A stretch of 64,000 nt of DNA. Source: Duganella aceris (GTDB lineage: Bacteria; Pseudomonadota; Gammaproteobacteria; Burkholderiales; Burkholderiaceae_D). The translations under genes and the position numbers were made by a program. The notes under the pieces are model-generated. The model made no database searches. It saw nothing but the letters and a program-made list of their open reading frames with translations, and was not told the origin of the DNA. Below are positions 23,921 through 32,090 of this stretch, in pieces; position 1 is the stretch's first letter, and the number at the start of each line of letters is the position of its first letter. The stretch spans positions 310,001 to 374,000 of the forward strand of contig NZ_JAADJT010000005.1 of assembly GCF_011090165.1 (NCBI RefSeq), in the 5' to 3' direction.

Positions 23921-24680
23921 ACGCGTGATGGTGGACGGATGCATCGATGTCATCGTCGAAGGCGAGGGCGATGCGGTGGTGCTGCTGCCGTCGTCGCAAC
24001 GTGGCAGCGATGATTTCGATGTGGTGGCTGCGCGCATCGCGGCGGCCGGGCACCGGGTGCTGCGTCCGCAGCCGCGTGGCATCGGCGCCAGCAGCGGCAG
24101 TCTCGATGGCTTGACGCTGCACGCGCTGGCGGCCGACGTCGCGGCGACCGTGCGCACTCTCGGCGGTGGCCGCGCGGTTGTGGTGGGCCATGCCTACGGC
24201 CATTACGTGGCGCGCGTAACGGACCGCAACTATCCAGAATTGGTGAGAGGCGTGGTCATGGCCGCCGCCGCGAGCGCGGTGATCGATCCCGCCTTGCCGG
24301 CGGCGCTGGATTGCGCTGCGGACGCCGCCATGCCGGAGATCGTGCGCCTGGCCGCGCTGCGGCTGGCGTTCTTCGCGCCCGGCAGAGATCCTCACGCCTG
24401 GCTCGATGGTTGGTATCCAGCTTTGGCCGGCGCCTACCGCAGCGCGGCGCAAGTGCCGCCCCGTTCAATCTGGTCGGCGACGGCGAATGCGCCGGTATTG
24501 GATTTGCAAGCGGCTCAGGATCCCTGGCGTCCGCCCGCCAGCCGCAGCGAAGTCACGGATGCGTTGGGATGCAAGGCCAGCGTGGTGCTGGTGCCCAACG
24601 CGAGTCATGCGCTGTTTCCGGAGCAGCCGGCGGCGGTGGCCGACGCCATCATCGGATGGATCGCCGGCTTGCCGCGGTAA
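23913..24680 (+). CDS. Alpha/beta-fold hydrolase-like protein with Ala in place of nucleophile Ser
   Basis: 255 residues, alpha/beta hydrolase fold. The nucleophile elbow reads GHAYG (residues 92-96), where catalytic enzymes have G-x-S-x-G, so the serine is replaced by Ala94 (codon GCC, one base from TCC). The rest of the triad region is kept, including His232 in NASHALFPEQP. The gene overlaps the enolase-superfamily gene by 8 bp and its stop is 4 bp from the convergent enoyl-CoA hydratase stop. By position it should open an enol-lactone, as PcaD does in the beta-ketoadipate pathway. The lost serine argues for a non-hydrolytic or altered mechanism. Confidence 0.8.
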   Translation: MPERVMVDGCIDVIVEGEGDAVVLLPSSQRGSDDFDVVAARIAAAGHRVLRPQPRGIGASSGSLDGLTLHALAADVAATVRTLGGGRAVVVGHAYGHYVARVTDRNYPELVRGVVMAAAASAVIDPALPAALDCAADAAMPEIVRLAALRLAFFAPGRDPHAWLDGWYPALAGAYRSAAQVPPRSIWSATANAPVLDLQAAQDPWRPPASRSEVTDALGCKASVVLVPNASHALFPEQPAAVADAIIGWIAGLPR

Positions 24681-24684
24681 GAAC

Positions 24685-25467
24685 TCAACGACCCTGGAAC
24701 ACCGGGGTGCGCTTTTCCTTGAACGCCAACTGCGCTTCGCGCGCGTCCTCGGTCAGTCCGATGGCCGCCGTCATATCCTGCTCGTAGCGGTAGCCGTCGC
24801 GCAGGCTCATATCTTCGATGACGTTGAGCGTATGCTTGCTCATGCGGGTCGACACCGGGCTCTTGGCGGCGATCGTCGCGGCCAGCGCCAACGCCTGCGG
24901 CATCAGGTCGTCGTGCGCGGTGCAGGCTTCGACGATGCCGAGCCGGTACAGTTCCTCGCCGCCGACCCGGTAGCCGGTCAACGCCATGCGGCGCAGGCGC
25001 GAGTGGCTGAACAGGCGCATCGCATGGCTGCAACCGCCCAGCAGGCCGACGTCCACTTCGGGCAGGCCGAGCGACGCCCGTTCGGACGCGATCAGGATGT
25101 CGGACGAGGCCACCATCGCCAGGCCGGAGCCGAGCGCGGCGCCGTTGATGGCGGCGATCACCGGCTTGGCGCATTCGCGGATCGCATGGAAGCATTCGCG
25201 CGTGCGGCGCGCATGGGCCATCATGTCGCCTGGATGCTTGATGTTCTCGGCGCGGCCTTTCAGGTCGGCGCCGGCGCAGAACACCTTGCCGGCGCCGGTC
25301 AGCACCACGGCGCGGATATCCGCCGTCTCCGAGATCACGTCGAGGGCGTGGGTCAGTTCGTCGTTGAGGATGCGGGTCAGCGCGTTCACCGGCGGGCTGT
25401 CGAGCGTCAGCACGGCGACGTGGCCTTCGAGGCGGAACTGCAATTGGGTGTAGTCGGTCATGTTCAT
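24685..25467 (-). CDS. Enoyl-CoA hydratase/isomerase family protein (crotonase) 1
   Basis: 260 residues; the start at 25467 overlaps the upstream amidohydrolase stop in an ATGA. An alternative ATG lies two codons downstream. Crotonase-fold signatures are clear: oxyanion-hole segments AVVLTGAGKVFCAGADLKGR and AAINGAALGSGLAMVASSDILIA in part, and the family FKEKRTPVFQGR C-terminus. Crotonases hydrate, isomerise or cleave acyl-CoA thioesters. It is the last gene of the long minus-strand catabolic operon and converges on the alpha/beta hydrolase gene. The exact acyl-CoA is unknown. Confidence 0.9.
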   Translation of the reverse strand: MNMTDYTQLQFRLEGHVAVLTLDSPPVNALTRILNDELTHALDVISETADIRAVVLTGAGKVFCAGADLKGRAENIKHPGDMMAHARRTRECFHAIRECAKPVIAAINGAALGSGLAMVASSDILIASERASLGLPEVDVGLLGGCSHAMRLFSHSRLRRMALTGYRVGGEELYRLGIVEACTAHDDLMPQALALAATIAAKSPVSTRMSKHTLNVIEDMSLRDGYRYEQDMTAAIGLTEDAREAQLAFKEKRTPVFQGR

Positions 25468-26360
25468 TCCTTCATGGCGGGGAAGCCGTACAATGCGGCG
25501 GGATTGGCGACCAGGATCAGCTGGCGGGTGGCGGCGTCCGGCACCCATTCGACCAGCTGGTCGAGCAGTGCGCCCACGTCGGGCGACTGGTCGCCCATGC
25601 GGACGTACGGCCAGTCCGAACCCCACAGCAGGCGCTCCGGCGCGGCCGCCAGCAGCGCATCGAAGAACGGCCGCGCGTCGGGGTAGCCCGGCGCCTGGGT
25701 CGAGACCCGGCACAGCGTCAGCTTGACCCAGACGCCGCCTTGCTTCAGCTCCTCCAGCACCGCCTGGAAGGCTTGGTCGGCCACGCCGCGCTCGGTCTTG
25801 ATGCAGGCCATGTGATCCAGTACCACCTCCACGCCGGCGGCGCGCACCTGCGGCAGCAGATCGGCGTAGGCCTCGATCGGCGCCCACAATTGCGCGTGCA
25901 GGCCGATCCGACGCATCGCCGGCGCCATCTGCAGCAGCTGGTGGACACCGACGCTGCCGGCGTAAGGCGTGCCGTTCGGCGCGCGCACTTCGACGAAGCG
26001 CAGGCCGCGCACGCCGCCGTCGTACAGCGCCTGCAATTGCGCTTCGGAGGTTTGCTCATCGGCTACCGCGATGCCGCGCAGGCGGCCTTCGCTTTGGGCG
26101 ATGGCGTCCAGCAGGGCCGAGGCGTCGGTGCCATACGGCGCCGGCTGCACCAGCACGCCGCGCGCGGCGCCGATGGTGTCGAGCATTTCGCGGTGCAGCG
26201 CGGCGGGCGCCAGCGGCGGCGCGTAGCTCGACGCGTGCGCCAGCGGGAAGCGGTCGTAGGGTCCGAACACGTGGGCGTGGCTGTCGCAGGCGCCCGGCGG
26301 CAGAGTGTGAGCGGGCGCGCCGGGCATGCGCGGCGCGACGGTTTCCATGGGCGCGCTCAT
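25464..26360 (-). CDS. Amidohydrolase-2 family (2-pyrone-4,6-dicarboxylate lactonase-like)
   Basis: 298 residues from ATG 26360, which overlaps the stop of the upstream gene (ATGA). The metal-dependent TIM barrel is recognisable from DSHAHVFGPYDRFP (H-x-H on strand 1), VVLDHMACIK (His) and LLWGSDWPYVR (Asp on strand 8). The FGPYDRFPLA segment after H-x-H is characteristic of the 2-pyrone-4,6-dicarboxylate hydrolase (LigI) branch. These enzymes open lactones or cleave C-C bonds in dicarboxylic intermediates. Overlapping start and stop codons on both sides show that it is translated together with a carboxymuconolactone-decarboxylase-like protein and a crotonase. Confidence 0.87.
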   Translation of the reverse strand: MSAPMETVAPRMPGAPAHTLPPGACDSHAHVFGPYDRFPLAHASSYAPPLAPAALHREMLDTIGAARGVLVQPAPYGTDASALLDAIAQSEGRLRGIAVADEQTSEAQLQALYDGGVRGLRFVEVRAPNGTPYAGSVGVHQLLQMAPAMRRIGLHAQLWAPIEAYADLLPQVRAAGVEVVLDHMACIKTERGVADQAFQAVLEELKQGGVWVKLTLCRVSTQAPGYPDARPFFDALLAAAPERLLWGSDWPYVRMGDQSPDVGALLDQLVEWVPDAATRQLILVANPAALYGFPAMKE

Positions 26361-26962
26361 GCCGCCGCCTGCGGAAGCAATGTCAGCACCGTCGCGGAGT
26401 TGCCGGCGACCGGATGCAGCGGCGCGACCGCGCCTTCGTCCGGCAATGGAATGTGGTGTGCGTTGAGTGTCATGGCGACCATCGAGTAGTAGCCGACGAT
26501 CGCGGTCAGCTCCACCGTGCCGGCTTCGCCGAAGAGGCCCAGCACGCGCTGGTAGGCCGGTTCGTCGACCACGCCCTGTTGCAGCAGCTGGCGCGCGTAT
26601 TCGTAGACGGCGGCGTCGCCGGCGTCCGCAAACACCGGCGCTTCGGCCACCAGCATGGCGTCGATGATGTTCTGCGGCAGGCCGGCCTTCTGCGCCGCTT
26701 CGGCGTGGATATACCATTCGAGCTGGCTGTTCCAGCGTCGCGCAGTCACCAGGATCGCCAGTTCGCTGTGGCGTGGCGCGATGCTGGTGCCGAAGCGCAG
26801 CAGGGCGCCCATTTTCTGCCAGCGGTCGGCCAGCTTAGGATTGTGCAGCGCCGCGCGCAGCGGCCCGACCAGGCGCGCGCGCGGGCCGCTGACGATGTCG
26901 TCGTACACCGCGCGCTGTTCGGCGTTCATGGTGTCCGGCGTTGGAAAGGAAATACGTGCCAT
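26357..26962 (-). CDS. Carboxymuconolactone decarboxylase (CMD)-family protein
   Basis: 201 residues. The CMD/AhpD-like helical domain is seen around residues 40-150 (SELAILVTARRWNSQLEWYIHAEAAQKAG), with the conserved E-W-x-x-H pattern and no C-x-x-C, so it belongs with the decarboxylase-like branch and not with peroxidase AhpD. Known relatives decarboxylate gamma-carboxymuconolactone. It overlaps the downstream amidohydrolase gene by 4 bp and is 15 bp from the upstream CoA transferase. Together with the enolase-superfamily and alpha/beta hydrolase genes it gives a set resembling a beta-ketoadipate-like lactone branch. Confidence 0.87.
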   Translation of the reverse strand: MARISFPTPDTMNAEQRAVYDDIVSGPRARLVGPLRAALHNPKLADRWQKMGALLRFGTSIAPRHSELAILVTARRWNSQLEWYIHAEAAQKAGLPQNIIDAMLVAEAPVFADAGDAAVYEYARQLLQQGVVDEPAYQRVLGLFGEAGTVELTAIVGYYSMVAMTLNAHHIPLPDEGAVAPLHPVAGNSATVLTLLPQAAA

Positions 26963-26977
26963 ATTGTTTAGTCTCTT

Positions 26978-28198
26978 TTAAATGATGCCGTCGCGCGCCA
27001 GCTGGGCGATGCGGTCGGCGTCGAAGCCGATTTCCGCCAGCACTTCGCTGGTGTGCTGGCCCAGAAGCGGCGGCGCGCTGTTGAATTCAAGTTCCGCTTC
27101 GCTGAAGCGCATCGGGCTGCGGATCTGCGGCACCTTGCCGGCGGTCGGGTGGGGCAGTTCGATCAGCATCTTGCGGTGCTTGACCTGTTCGTCCTCGAAC
27201 ACCTGCGGGATGGTGTTGATCGGGCTGCATGGCACGCCGGCCGCATCCAGTTCGGTGGCCCACGCGGCCATCGGCTTTTCCAGGAACAGCGCCTCCATCA
27301 TCGGCAGCAGCACGCCGCGATTGCGCACCCGCGCGCCGTTGGTGGCGAAGCGCTCGTCGAGCGGCCATTCGGGTTTGCCGGCTACGTCGCAGAACTTGGC
27401 GAACTGGCCGTCGTTGCCGACCACCAGCACGATGTAGCCGTCGGCGCAGGCGAAGACGTCCTGCGGCTGGATGTTGGGGTGCTTGTTGCCGTTGCGCTTG
27501 GGCGTCTTGCCGGAGACCAGATAGTTCATGCCCTGGTTGGCGATCGAGCCGACCATCACGTCGAGCATGCCTATGTCGATATAATCGCCCAGGCCGGTCT
27601 CGGCGCGGCGCGCCAGCGCGGCCAGTACAGCCACCGAGGTGTACATGCCGGTCATCAGGTCGACGATGGGCACGCCGACTTTCTGCGGCCCGCCGCCTGG
27701 CAGGTCGTCCATCTCGCCGGTCACGCTCATCAAACCGCCCATGGCCTGGATCATGAAGTCGTAGGCGGCGTTTTCGGCCTTCGGGCCGTCCTGGCCGAAA
27801 CCGGTCACCGAGCAGTAGATTAGGCCCGGGTTGATCGCCTTCAGCGAGGCGTAGTCGAGTCCGAACTTGGCCAGCGTGCCGACCTTGTAGTTTTCCAGCA
27901 GGATGTCGGATTGCAGCGCGAGCGCGCGCACGATTTCCTGGCCTTCGGCGGTGTTCAGGTCGACCGTCACCGAGCGCTTGCCACGGTTGGCGGAAAGGTA
28001 GTAGCCGGATTCGCGGGTGTCGACGCCTTCGGCGTCTTTCAGAAACGGTGGACCCCAGCTACGGGTGTCGTCGCCGACCTTGGGACGTTCGACCTTGACG
28101 ACATCGGCGCCGAGATCGGCCAGCACCTGGCCCGACCACGGGCCGGCGAGGATGCGCGACAGATCGAGCACCTTGATATGGGAAAGCGGACCAGCCAT
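26978..28198 (-). CDS. CaiB/BaiF (class III) CoA-transferase
   Basis: 406 residues from ATG 28198, preceded by AGGAG. It shows the family start (HIKVLDLSRILAGPWSGQVLADLGADVVKVE), the CoA-binding ANRGKRSVTVDL region and the catalytic aspartate Asp147 in AAYDFMIQAMGG. Class III enzymes move CoA from a donor such as succinyl-CoA to a carboxylic acid, activating it without ATP. In this operon it would activate the acid made by the lactone-processing steps and feed it to the two crotonases and the 3-hydroxyacyl-CoA dehydrogenase. It is flanked by GST and CMD-family genes. Confidence 0.92.
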   Translation of the reverse strand: MAGPLSHIKVLDLSRILAGPWSGQVLADLGADVVKVERPKVGDDTRSWGPPFLKDAEGVDTRESGYYLSANRGKRSVTVDLNTAEGQEIVRALALQSDILLENYKVGTLAKFGLDYASLKAINPGLIYCSVTGFGQDGPKAENAAYDFMIQAMGGLMSVTGEMDDLPGGGPQKVGVPIVDLMTGMYTSVAVLAALARRAETGLGDYIDIGMLDVMVGSIANQGMNYLVSGKTPKRNGNKHPNIQPQDVFACADGYIVLVVGNDGQFAKFCDVAGKPEWPLDERFATNGARVRNRGVLLPMMEALFLEKPMAAWATELDAAGVPCSPINTIPQVFEDEQVKHRKMLIELPHPTAGKVPQIRSPMRFSEAELEFNSAPPLLGQHTSEVLAEIGFDADRIAQLARDGII

Positions 28199-28250
28199 GA
28201 TGTACTCCTGAATGCGGTAAAGAGGATGAGTTGAAGGCGCGGGCGGCCGG

Positions 28251-28871
28251 TCAGGCTTGGGCGTCGTCCGGCATGGTGGCGACGGCGGAAGCGCGCGCGG
28301 CGAAGCTCGCATGCCACGCCGCCAGTTGCGGATAGCCGGCGCGCCAGTCAAGATCGGCGAAACGGTAGTCCAGGTAGGACAGCAGGCAGCCGACGCTCAC
28401 GTGGCCGATGTCGAAACCGTCGCGCGCCAGCGCTTCGGCCTCCAGCTCCAGGCTGGCCATGCCGGCGTTGATCTTGACCGCGAACGCGGCCAGCCACTCG
28501 GGCAATTGCTGGGCCTCGGTTTTCATGCGTTCCTGACGCCACAGCAGCAGGATGGCGGTCATGCCGTCGGCCAGCGCCTGGCGACGCAGCGCCAGCCAGC
28601 GCGCGGGGCCGGCGGCGGGGAAGAATTTGGCGCCGCTGTGCAGCGTGTCGAGGTATTCGCAGATGACCGGCGAGTCGTACAGCGGCGTGCCGTCGTCCAG
28701 CACCAGGGCGGGGATCTGGCTGATCGGATTGTCGACCATCAGGCCGGGGTTGGGCGTGGCCATCGCGGCCACCGAACGGATGCGGGTGACGCTGGCGTCA
28801 AGGCCGGTTTCGTGCAGGACGATCATGACCTTGCGCACGAACGGCGAGCGGGGGGACCAGTGAAGTTTCAT
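28251..28871 (-). CDS. Glutathione S-transferase family protein
   Basis: 206 residues. The N-terminal thioredoxin-like domain has SPFVRKVMIVLHE, the cis-proline loop NPISQIPALVLDDG and the glutathione-binding LYDSPVICEYLD. A helical C-terminal domain follows. A family serine, Ser9 or Ser6 of SPRSPF, probably activates glutathione. In catabolic operons such GSTs often isomerise or dehalogenate intermediates. It lies 52 bp upstream of the CoA-transferase gene and 65 bp downstream of the GntR gene, all on one strand. Confidence 0.9.
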   Translation of the reverse strand: MKLHWSPRSPFVRKVMIVLHETGLDASVTRIRSVAAMATPNPGLMVDNPISQIPALVLDDGTPLYDSPVICEYLDTLHSGAKFFPAAGPARWLALRRQALADGMTAILLLWRQERMKTEAQQLPEWLAAFAVKINAGMASLELEAEALARDGFDIGHVSVGCLLSYLDYRFADLDWRAGYPQLAAWHASFAARASAVATMPDDAQA

Positions 28872-28936
28872 GCCATTTCCTTCTCAGTTATTCGATGAAA
28901 AGTAACGGCAGGGAGGTCACTGCGTGTCCCTTCCCG

Positions 28937-29686
28937 TCACTTCAGTTTAATGTCGAGGCGCACCACGTCGCCCCGGTAAATTCCTTGTCCGACAAACACC
29001 AGGCAGCCATCGCGGTCCACGGCGGTCCGGGCCACATGCGCCACCGGCGCGTTCAGCGGCAGTTGCAGCAGCTCCGCCAGATCCGGATCGGCCGAACCGA
29101 GCGTCAGCGTCTGGTGCGCCTCGGCGATTTCCAGCCCCGGCAACTCGCGCAGGATACGCATCGAGGTCTTGGTCTCGAACGATTCCGGCGCGATCCTTGC
29201 GCACAGGCGCTCGTCGATGTAGACGTCGCCCAGGTAATACGGCTTGCCGTTGCGCCAGTGGCGTCGCCGCCAGTGCTGGTAGAACGGCGCCATCGTGCCC
29301 ACCATCGGATCGGGCGGATTGGGCGCCAGCCGTTCCTGCTTGGTCAAGATCTCGATCGTCACGCCGTCGGGCGCGATCAGTTGGCCCGACCAGTCCGACG
29401 CGACCTCGCACCAGAACTGCTCCTGCGGCTTGCCGATGACGAAAGTGCCCTTGGCGCGATAGCGCGCGATCAGCTTCTCGTCTTCCAGCAAGTCAAGCGC
29501 CTGGCGTACCGTGGCGCGGGCCACCTGGCATTCGGCGGCCAGTTCGTCTACCGTCGGGATTTGTTCGCCGACCTGCCATTGTCCGGATTCGACCCGGCGC
29601 CGGAACAGGCTGGCCAACTGCACATAACGCGACGCCGCGCTGCGACTGAAATCGATTGCTGCGGTCGTGACCTGAGCTGCTTTCAT
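28937..29686 (-). CDS. GntR family regulator, HutC/UTRA subfamily
   Basis: 249 residues from ATG 29686; a GTG one codon earlier is less likely given GAGAGG spacing. The winged helix (VQLASLFRRRVESGQWQVGEQ, then TVDELAAECQVARATVRQALDLLEDEKLI) is followed by a UTRA effector-binding domain (about 95-245; YLGDVYIDERLCARI, then HVARTAVDRDGCLVFVGQGIYRGD). It sits in the middle of the island, between the beta-oxidation-like pair and the GST/CoA-transferase set. It is the only intact regulator in 21789-33452, so it is the best candidate to bind the matching operators at 21756 and 33516. Confidence 0.92.
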   Translation of the reverse strand: MKAAQVTTAAIDFSRSAASRYVQLASLFRRRVESGQWQVGEQIPTVDELAAECQVARATVRQALDLLEDEKLIARYRAKGTFVIGKPQEQFWCEVASDWSGQLIAPDGVTIEILTKQERLAPNPPDPMVGTMAPFYQHWRRRHWRNGKPYYLGDVYIDERLCARIAPESFETKTSMRILRELPGLEIAEAHQTLTLGSADPDLAELLQLPLNAPVAHVARTAVDRDGCLVFVGQGIYRGDVVRLDIKLK

Positions 29687-29770
29687 CACATCCTCTCAAT
29701 TGGGGGAAACATCAATGTTGCTATTATCACCCATTAAGTTGATGAACTGGTTTTTTGACTTTTATCTGGT
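29687..29770. promoter_or_regulatory. Gap upstream of GntR with a weaker operator-like element
   Basis: This 84-bp AT-rich gap is the only sizeable break in the minus-strand run. Read on the minus strand, it contains TCATCAACTTAATGGGTG (29728-29745), which shares the TCA-x-C-x-TxATG core with operators A and B but is not symmetric. It may be an autoregulatory site. The assignment is weak. Confidence 0.3.
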
Positions 29771-30553
29771 TCAGCGTCCTTTGAATTCGGCCGGGCGCTT
29801 TTCCAGGAAGGCGCGCATGCCTTCTTTCTGGTCGTCCGAATCGAACAGCAATTGAAACGCTTTGCGCTCCAGCAGCAGGGCGGTGTCCAGCGGCGCGTCC
29901 TGGCCCATCTGCACCACGTCGAGGATGGCCTGCACCGCCAGCGGCGGCATGGCGACGATGCTGCGCGCCAGCGCCATGGCCTGGGTCAGCGCCGCGCCGT
30001 CGGCGCACAGTTCCGAGACCAGGCCGCAGGCGAAGGCGTCGCGCGCGGTGATCGGTTCACCGGTCAGCATCATGCGCAGCGCCTGGTATTTGCCGATGGT
30101 TCGCAGCAGACGTTGGGTGCCGCCCGCGCCCGGCATGATGCCGACCTTGATTTCCGGCTGGCCGAAGCGGGCGCCTTCGGCGGCGACGATCATGTCGCAC
30201 GCCAGCGCCAGTTCGCAGCCGCCGCCCAGCGCGTAGCCTTCGACCGCCGCTATCAGTGGCTTGCGGCAGCCGCGCAGGGTGGTGAACACCTGGTCGGTGG
30301 CGTCCAGCGTGTGGCTGGTCGGCGTCATTGCGGCCATCTCGTCGATGTCGGTGCCGGCGACGAAATAACCGCCGGCGCCGGTCAGGACGATGACGCGGAC
30401 CGCCGGATCGGCGTCGAGCGCCAGCACGGCCTGCGTCAACAGATGCTTGACTTCGAGGTTCAGCGCGTTGCGCCGGCGCGGGCGGTCGATCGTGATCACG
30501 GCGACGCCGTCGGCGGTTTGCCACGATACCGGTGTTATGGTTTCCTGGGTCAT
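29771..30553 (-). CDS. Enoyl-CoA hydratase/isomerase family protein (crotonase) 2
   Basis: 260 residues. Crotonase signatures: ITIDRPRRRNALNLEV, VLTGAGGYFVAGTDIDEMAAM, and the long AAVEGYALGGGCELALACDM motif with Glu in GGGCELA, followed by QPEIKVGIMPGAGGTQRL, whose MPGAGGTQR contains the second oxyanion-hole glycines. This form is typical of true enoyl-CoA hydratases (PaaF type). It overlaps the 3-hydroxyacyl-CoA dehydrogenase stop in an ATGA, so hydration and oxidation steps are translationally coupled. Confidence 0.92.
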   Translation of the reverse strand: MTQETITPVSWQTADGVAVITIDRPRRRNALNLEVKHLLTQAVLALDADPAVRVIVLTGAGGYFVAGTDIDEMAAMTPTSHTLDATDQVFTTLRGCRKPLIAAVEGYALGGGCELALACDMIVAAEGARFGQPEIKVGIMPGAGGTQRLLRTIGKYQALRMMLTGEPITARDAFACGLVSELCADGAALTQAMALARSIVAMPPLAVQAILDVVQMGQDAPLDTALLLERKAFQLLFDSDDQKEGMRAFLEKRPAEFKGR

Positions 30554-32064
30554 GCCGCTGCTCCGTGGAAGGGTTGTCCGGTCAGCGCGCGGCGCGCCAG
30601 CAGCGGCGCGCTGCGATAGCGGTCCTCACCGTAACCGGCGGCGAGGTTGAGCAGCACGGTGTGCACCACCGCAGGTCCGATCGCGTCGGCCCAGGCCAGC
30701 GGTCCGCGTGGATAATTGACGCCGTTGACCATCGCCAGATCGCAGTCGCGGGCGCTGGCGATGCCTTGCTGGACCACGTCGGCCGCTTCATTGGCGAGCA
30801 TGGCGACGGTGCGCATCACCACCATCCCCGGCACGTCGTCGATGACGATGACCTGCTTGCCGAGCGCCTGGAAGAATCCGGCGACAGCGGCCAGTGCGCC
30901 GTCCGGCGTCTGGTCCGCCAGCGCGATGGCGATGGTGGCGGCCTTGGCGTAATCGCCGGCCAGGTCGAACACGGCGTCCAGCCCACGTTGGGTGGCGGGG
31001 CGGCCGTCGGTCAGGGCCAGCGTCACGCCGTCCACGGTCCACAGCGCGGGGCCGGGAGCGGCGTCGTGGCGCACGGCCAGTCCGGCTTCCTGGGCCAGCG
31101 TCAGCAGCGGGGCGGTGACGCCCAGTGTGCCGGTGACCAAGATACCCGTGGGCGCAGGCGCAGGTTGCGCCAGTGTCGGCGCCGGCCTGGCGGCATCCGG
31201 CGCATAGCTATAGAACCCGTTGCCGCTTTTCTTGCCCAGCCATCCGGCGTCGACCAGCTCCTTTTGCAGCAGCGACGGCTTGTAGCGCGGGTCCTGGTAC
31301 ATGGCGTCGTAGACGGATTTGGTCACGGCGTAGTTGACGTCGTGGCCGATCAAGTCCATCAATTCGAAGGCGCCCATGCGGAAGCCGCCGCAGTCGCGCA
31401 GGATGGCGTCGAGGGTGGCGACGTCGGCGGCGCGGTCGCCCAGCAGGCGCAGGGCTTCGCCGTAGAACGGCCGGGCCACGCGGTTGACGATGAAGCCCGG
31501 CGTGGAGGCGCAGCGCACCGGCACTTTCTTCCAGGCCAGCGCGGTGGCGAACAGTGTGTCGGCCACGGCGGGCGCGGTGGCCTTGCCGGAGATGATTTCG
31601 ACCAGCGGCAGCACCGGGGCCGGATTGAAGAAGTGCAGGCCGGCCACCTGTGCCGGGCGCTTCAGGCGGGCCGCGATCGCCGTCACCGACAACGAAGAGG
31701 TGTTGGTGGCGATAATGGCGTCGGCCGGCAACAGCGCTTCGACTTCGGCCAGCACGCTCGCCTTGATGTCGATGTTTTCGACGATCGCCTCGATCACCAG
31801 CCTGGCGCCGGCCAGGTCGGCCAATTGCGCTCCGGCGCTCAGACGAGCCATGCGGTCGCCGTGGGTGGCGGCGTCGATCTTGCCCTTTTCCAGCAAGCGG
31901 CGGTAGGCGGTGTCGATGGAGGCGATGCCGCGTTCGACGGCGGCCGGTGCCGCGTCGTACAGCACCACGCGGTGCCCGGCGTTGAGCGCCACCTGGACGA
32001 TGCCGCTGCCCATCGCGCCGGCGCCGATGACGCCGATCAGATCTTGCGCTGTCAAAGCACTCAT
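30550..32064 (-). CDS. 3-hydroxyacyl-CoA dehydrogenase (PaaH/HbdA-like)
   Basis: 504 residues from ATG 32064, preceded by GGAA. The Rossmann motif IGVIGAGAMGSGIV, the 3HCDH signature HFFNPAPVLPLVEII with its catalytic His, and a duplicated C-terminal 3HCDH domain (NGVNYPRGPLAWADAIGP) match the long PaaH type used in phenylacetate and other acyl-CoA degradation. It oxidises 3-hydroxyacyl-CoA to 3-oxoacyl-CoA with NAD+. It is directly coupled to crotonase 2 and 26 bp downstream of the MFS gene. No thiolase is seen in the island, so the final cleavage must be done elsewhere. Confidence 0.93.
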   Translation of the reverse strand: MSALTAQDLIGVIGAGAMGSGIVQVALNAGHRVVLYDAAPAAVERGIASIDTAYRRLLEKGKIDAATHGDRMARLSAGAQLADLAGARLVIEAIVENIDIKASVLAEVEALLPADAIIATNTSSLSVTAIAARLKRPAQVAGLHFFNPAPVLPLVEIISGKATAPAVADTLFATALAWKKVPVRCASTPGFIVNRVARPFYGEALRLLGDRAADVATLDAILRDCGGFRMGAFELMDLIGHDVNYAVTKSVYDAMYQDPRYKPSLLQKELVDAGWLGKKSGNGFYSYAPDAARPAPTLAQPAPAPTGILVTGTLGVTAPLLTLAQEAGLAVRHDAAPGPALWTVDGVTLALTDGRPATQRGLDAVFDLAGDYAKAATIAIALADQTPDGALAAVAGFFQALGKQVIVIDDVPGMVVMRTVAMLANEAADVVQQGIASARDCDLAMVNGVNYPRGPLAWADAIGPAVVHTVLLNLAAGYGEDRYRSAPLLARRALTGQPFHGAAA

Positions 32065-32090
32065 GAAGGATTCCGTATAAATGATATAAA

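Noticed and set aside
25468..25887. N-terminal extension of crotonase 1 in the same frame
   Set aside because: It would run over the amidohydrolase gene. The extension is Arg/Gly-rich with no crotonase homology, and an ATGA overlap marks the real start at 25467.
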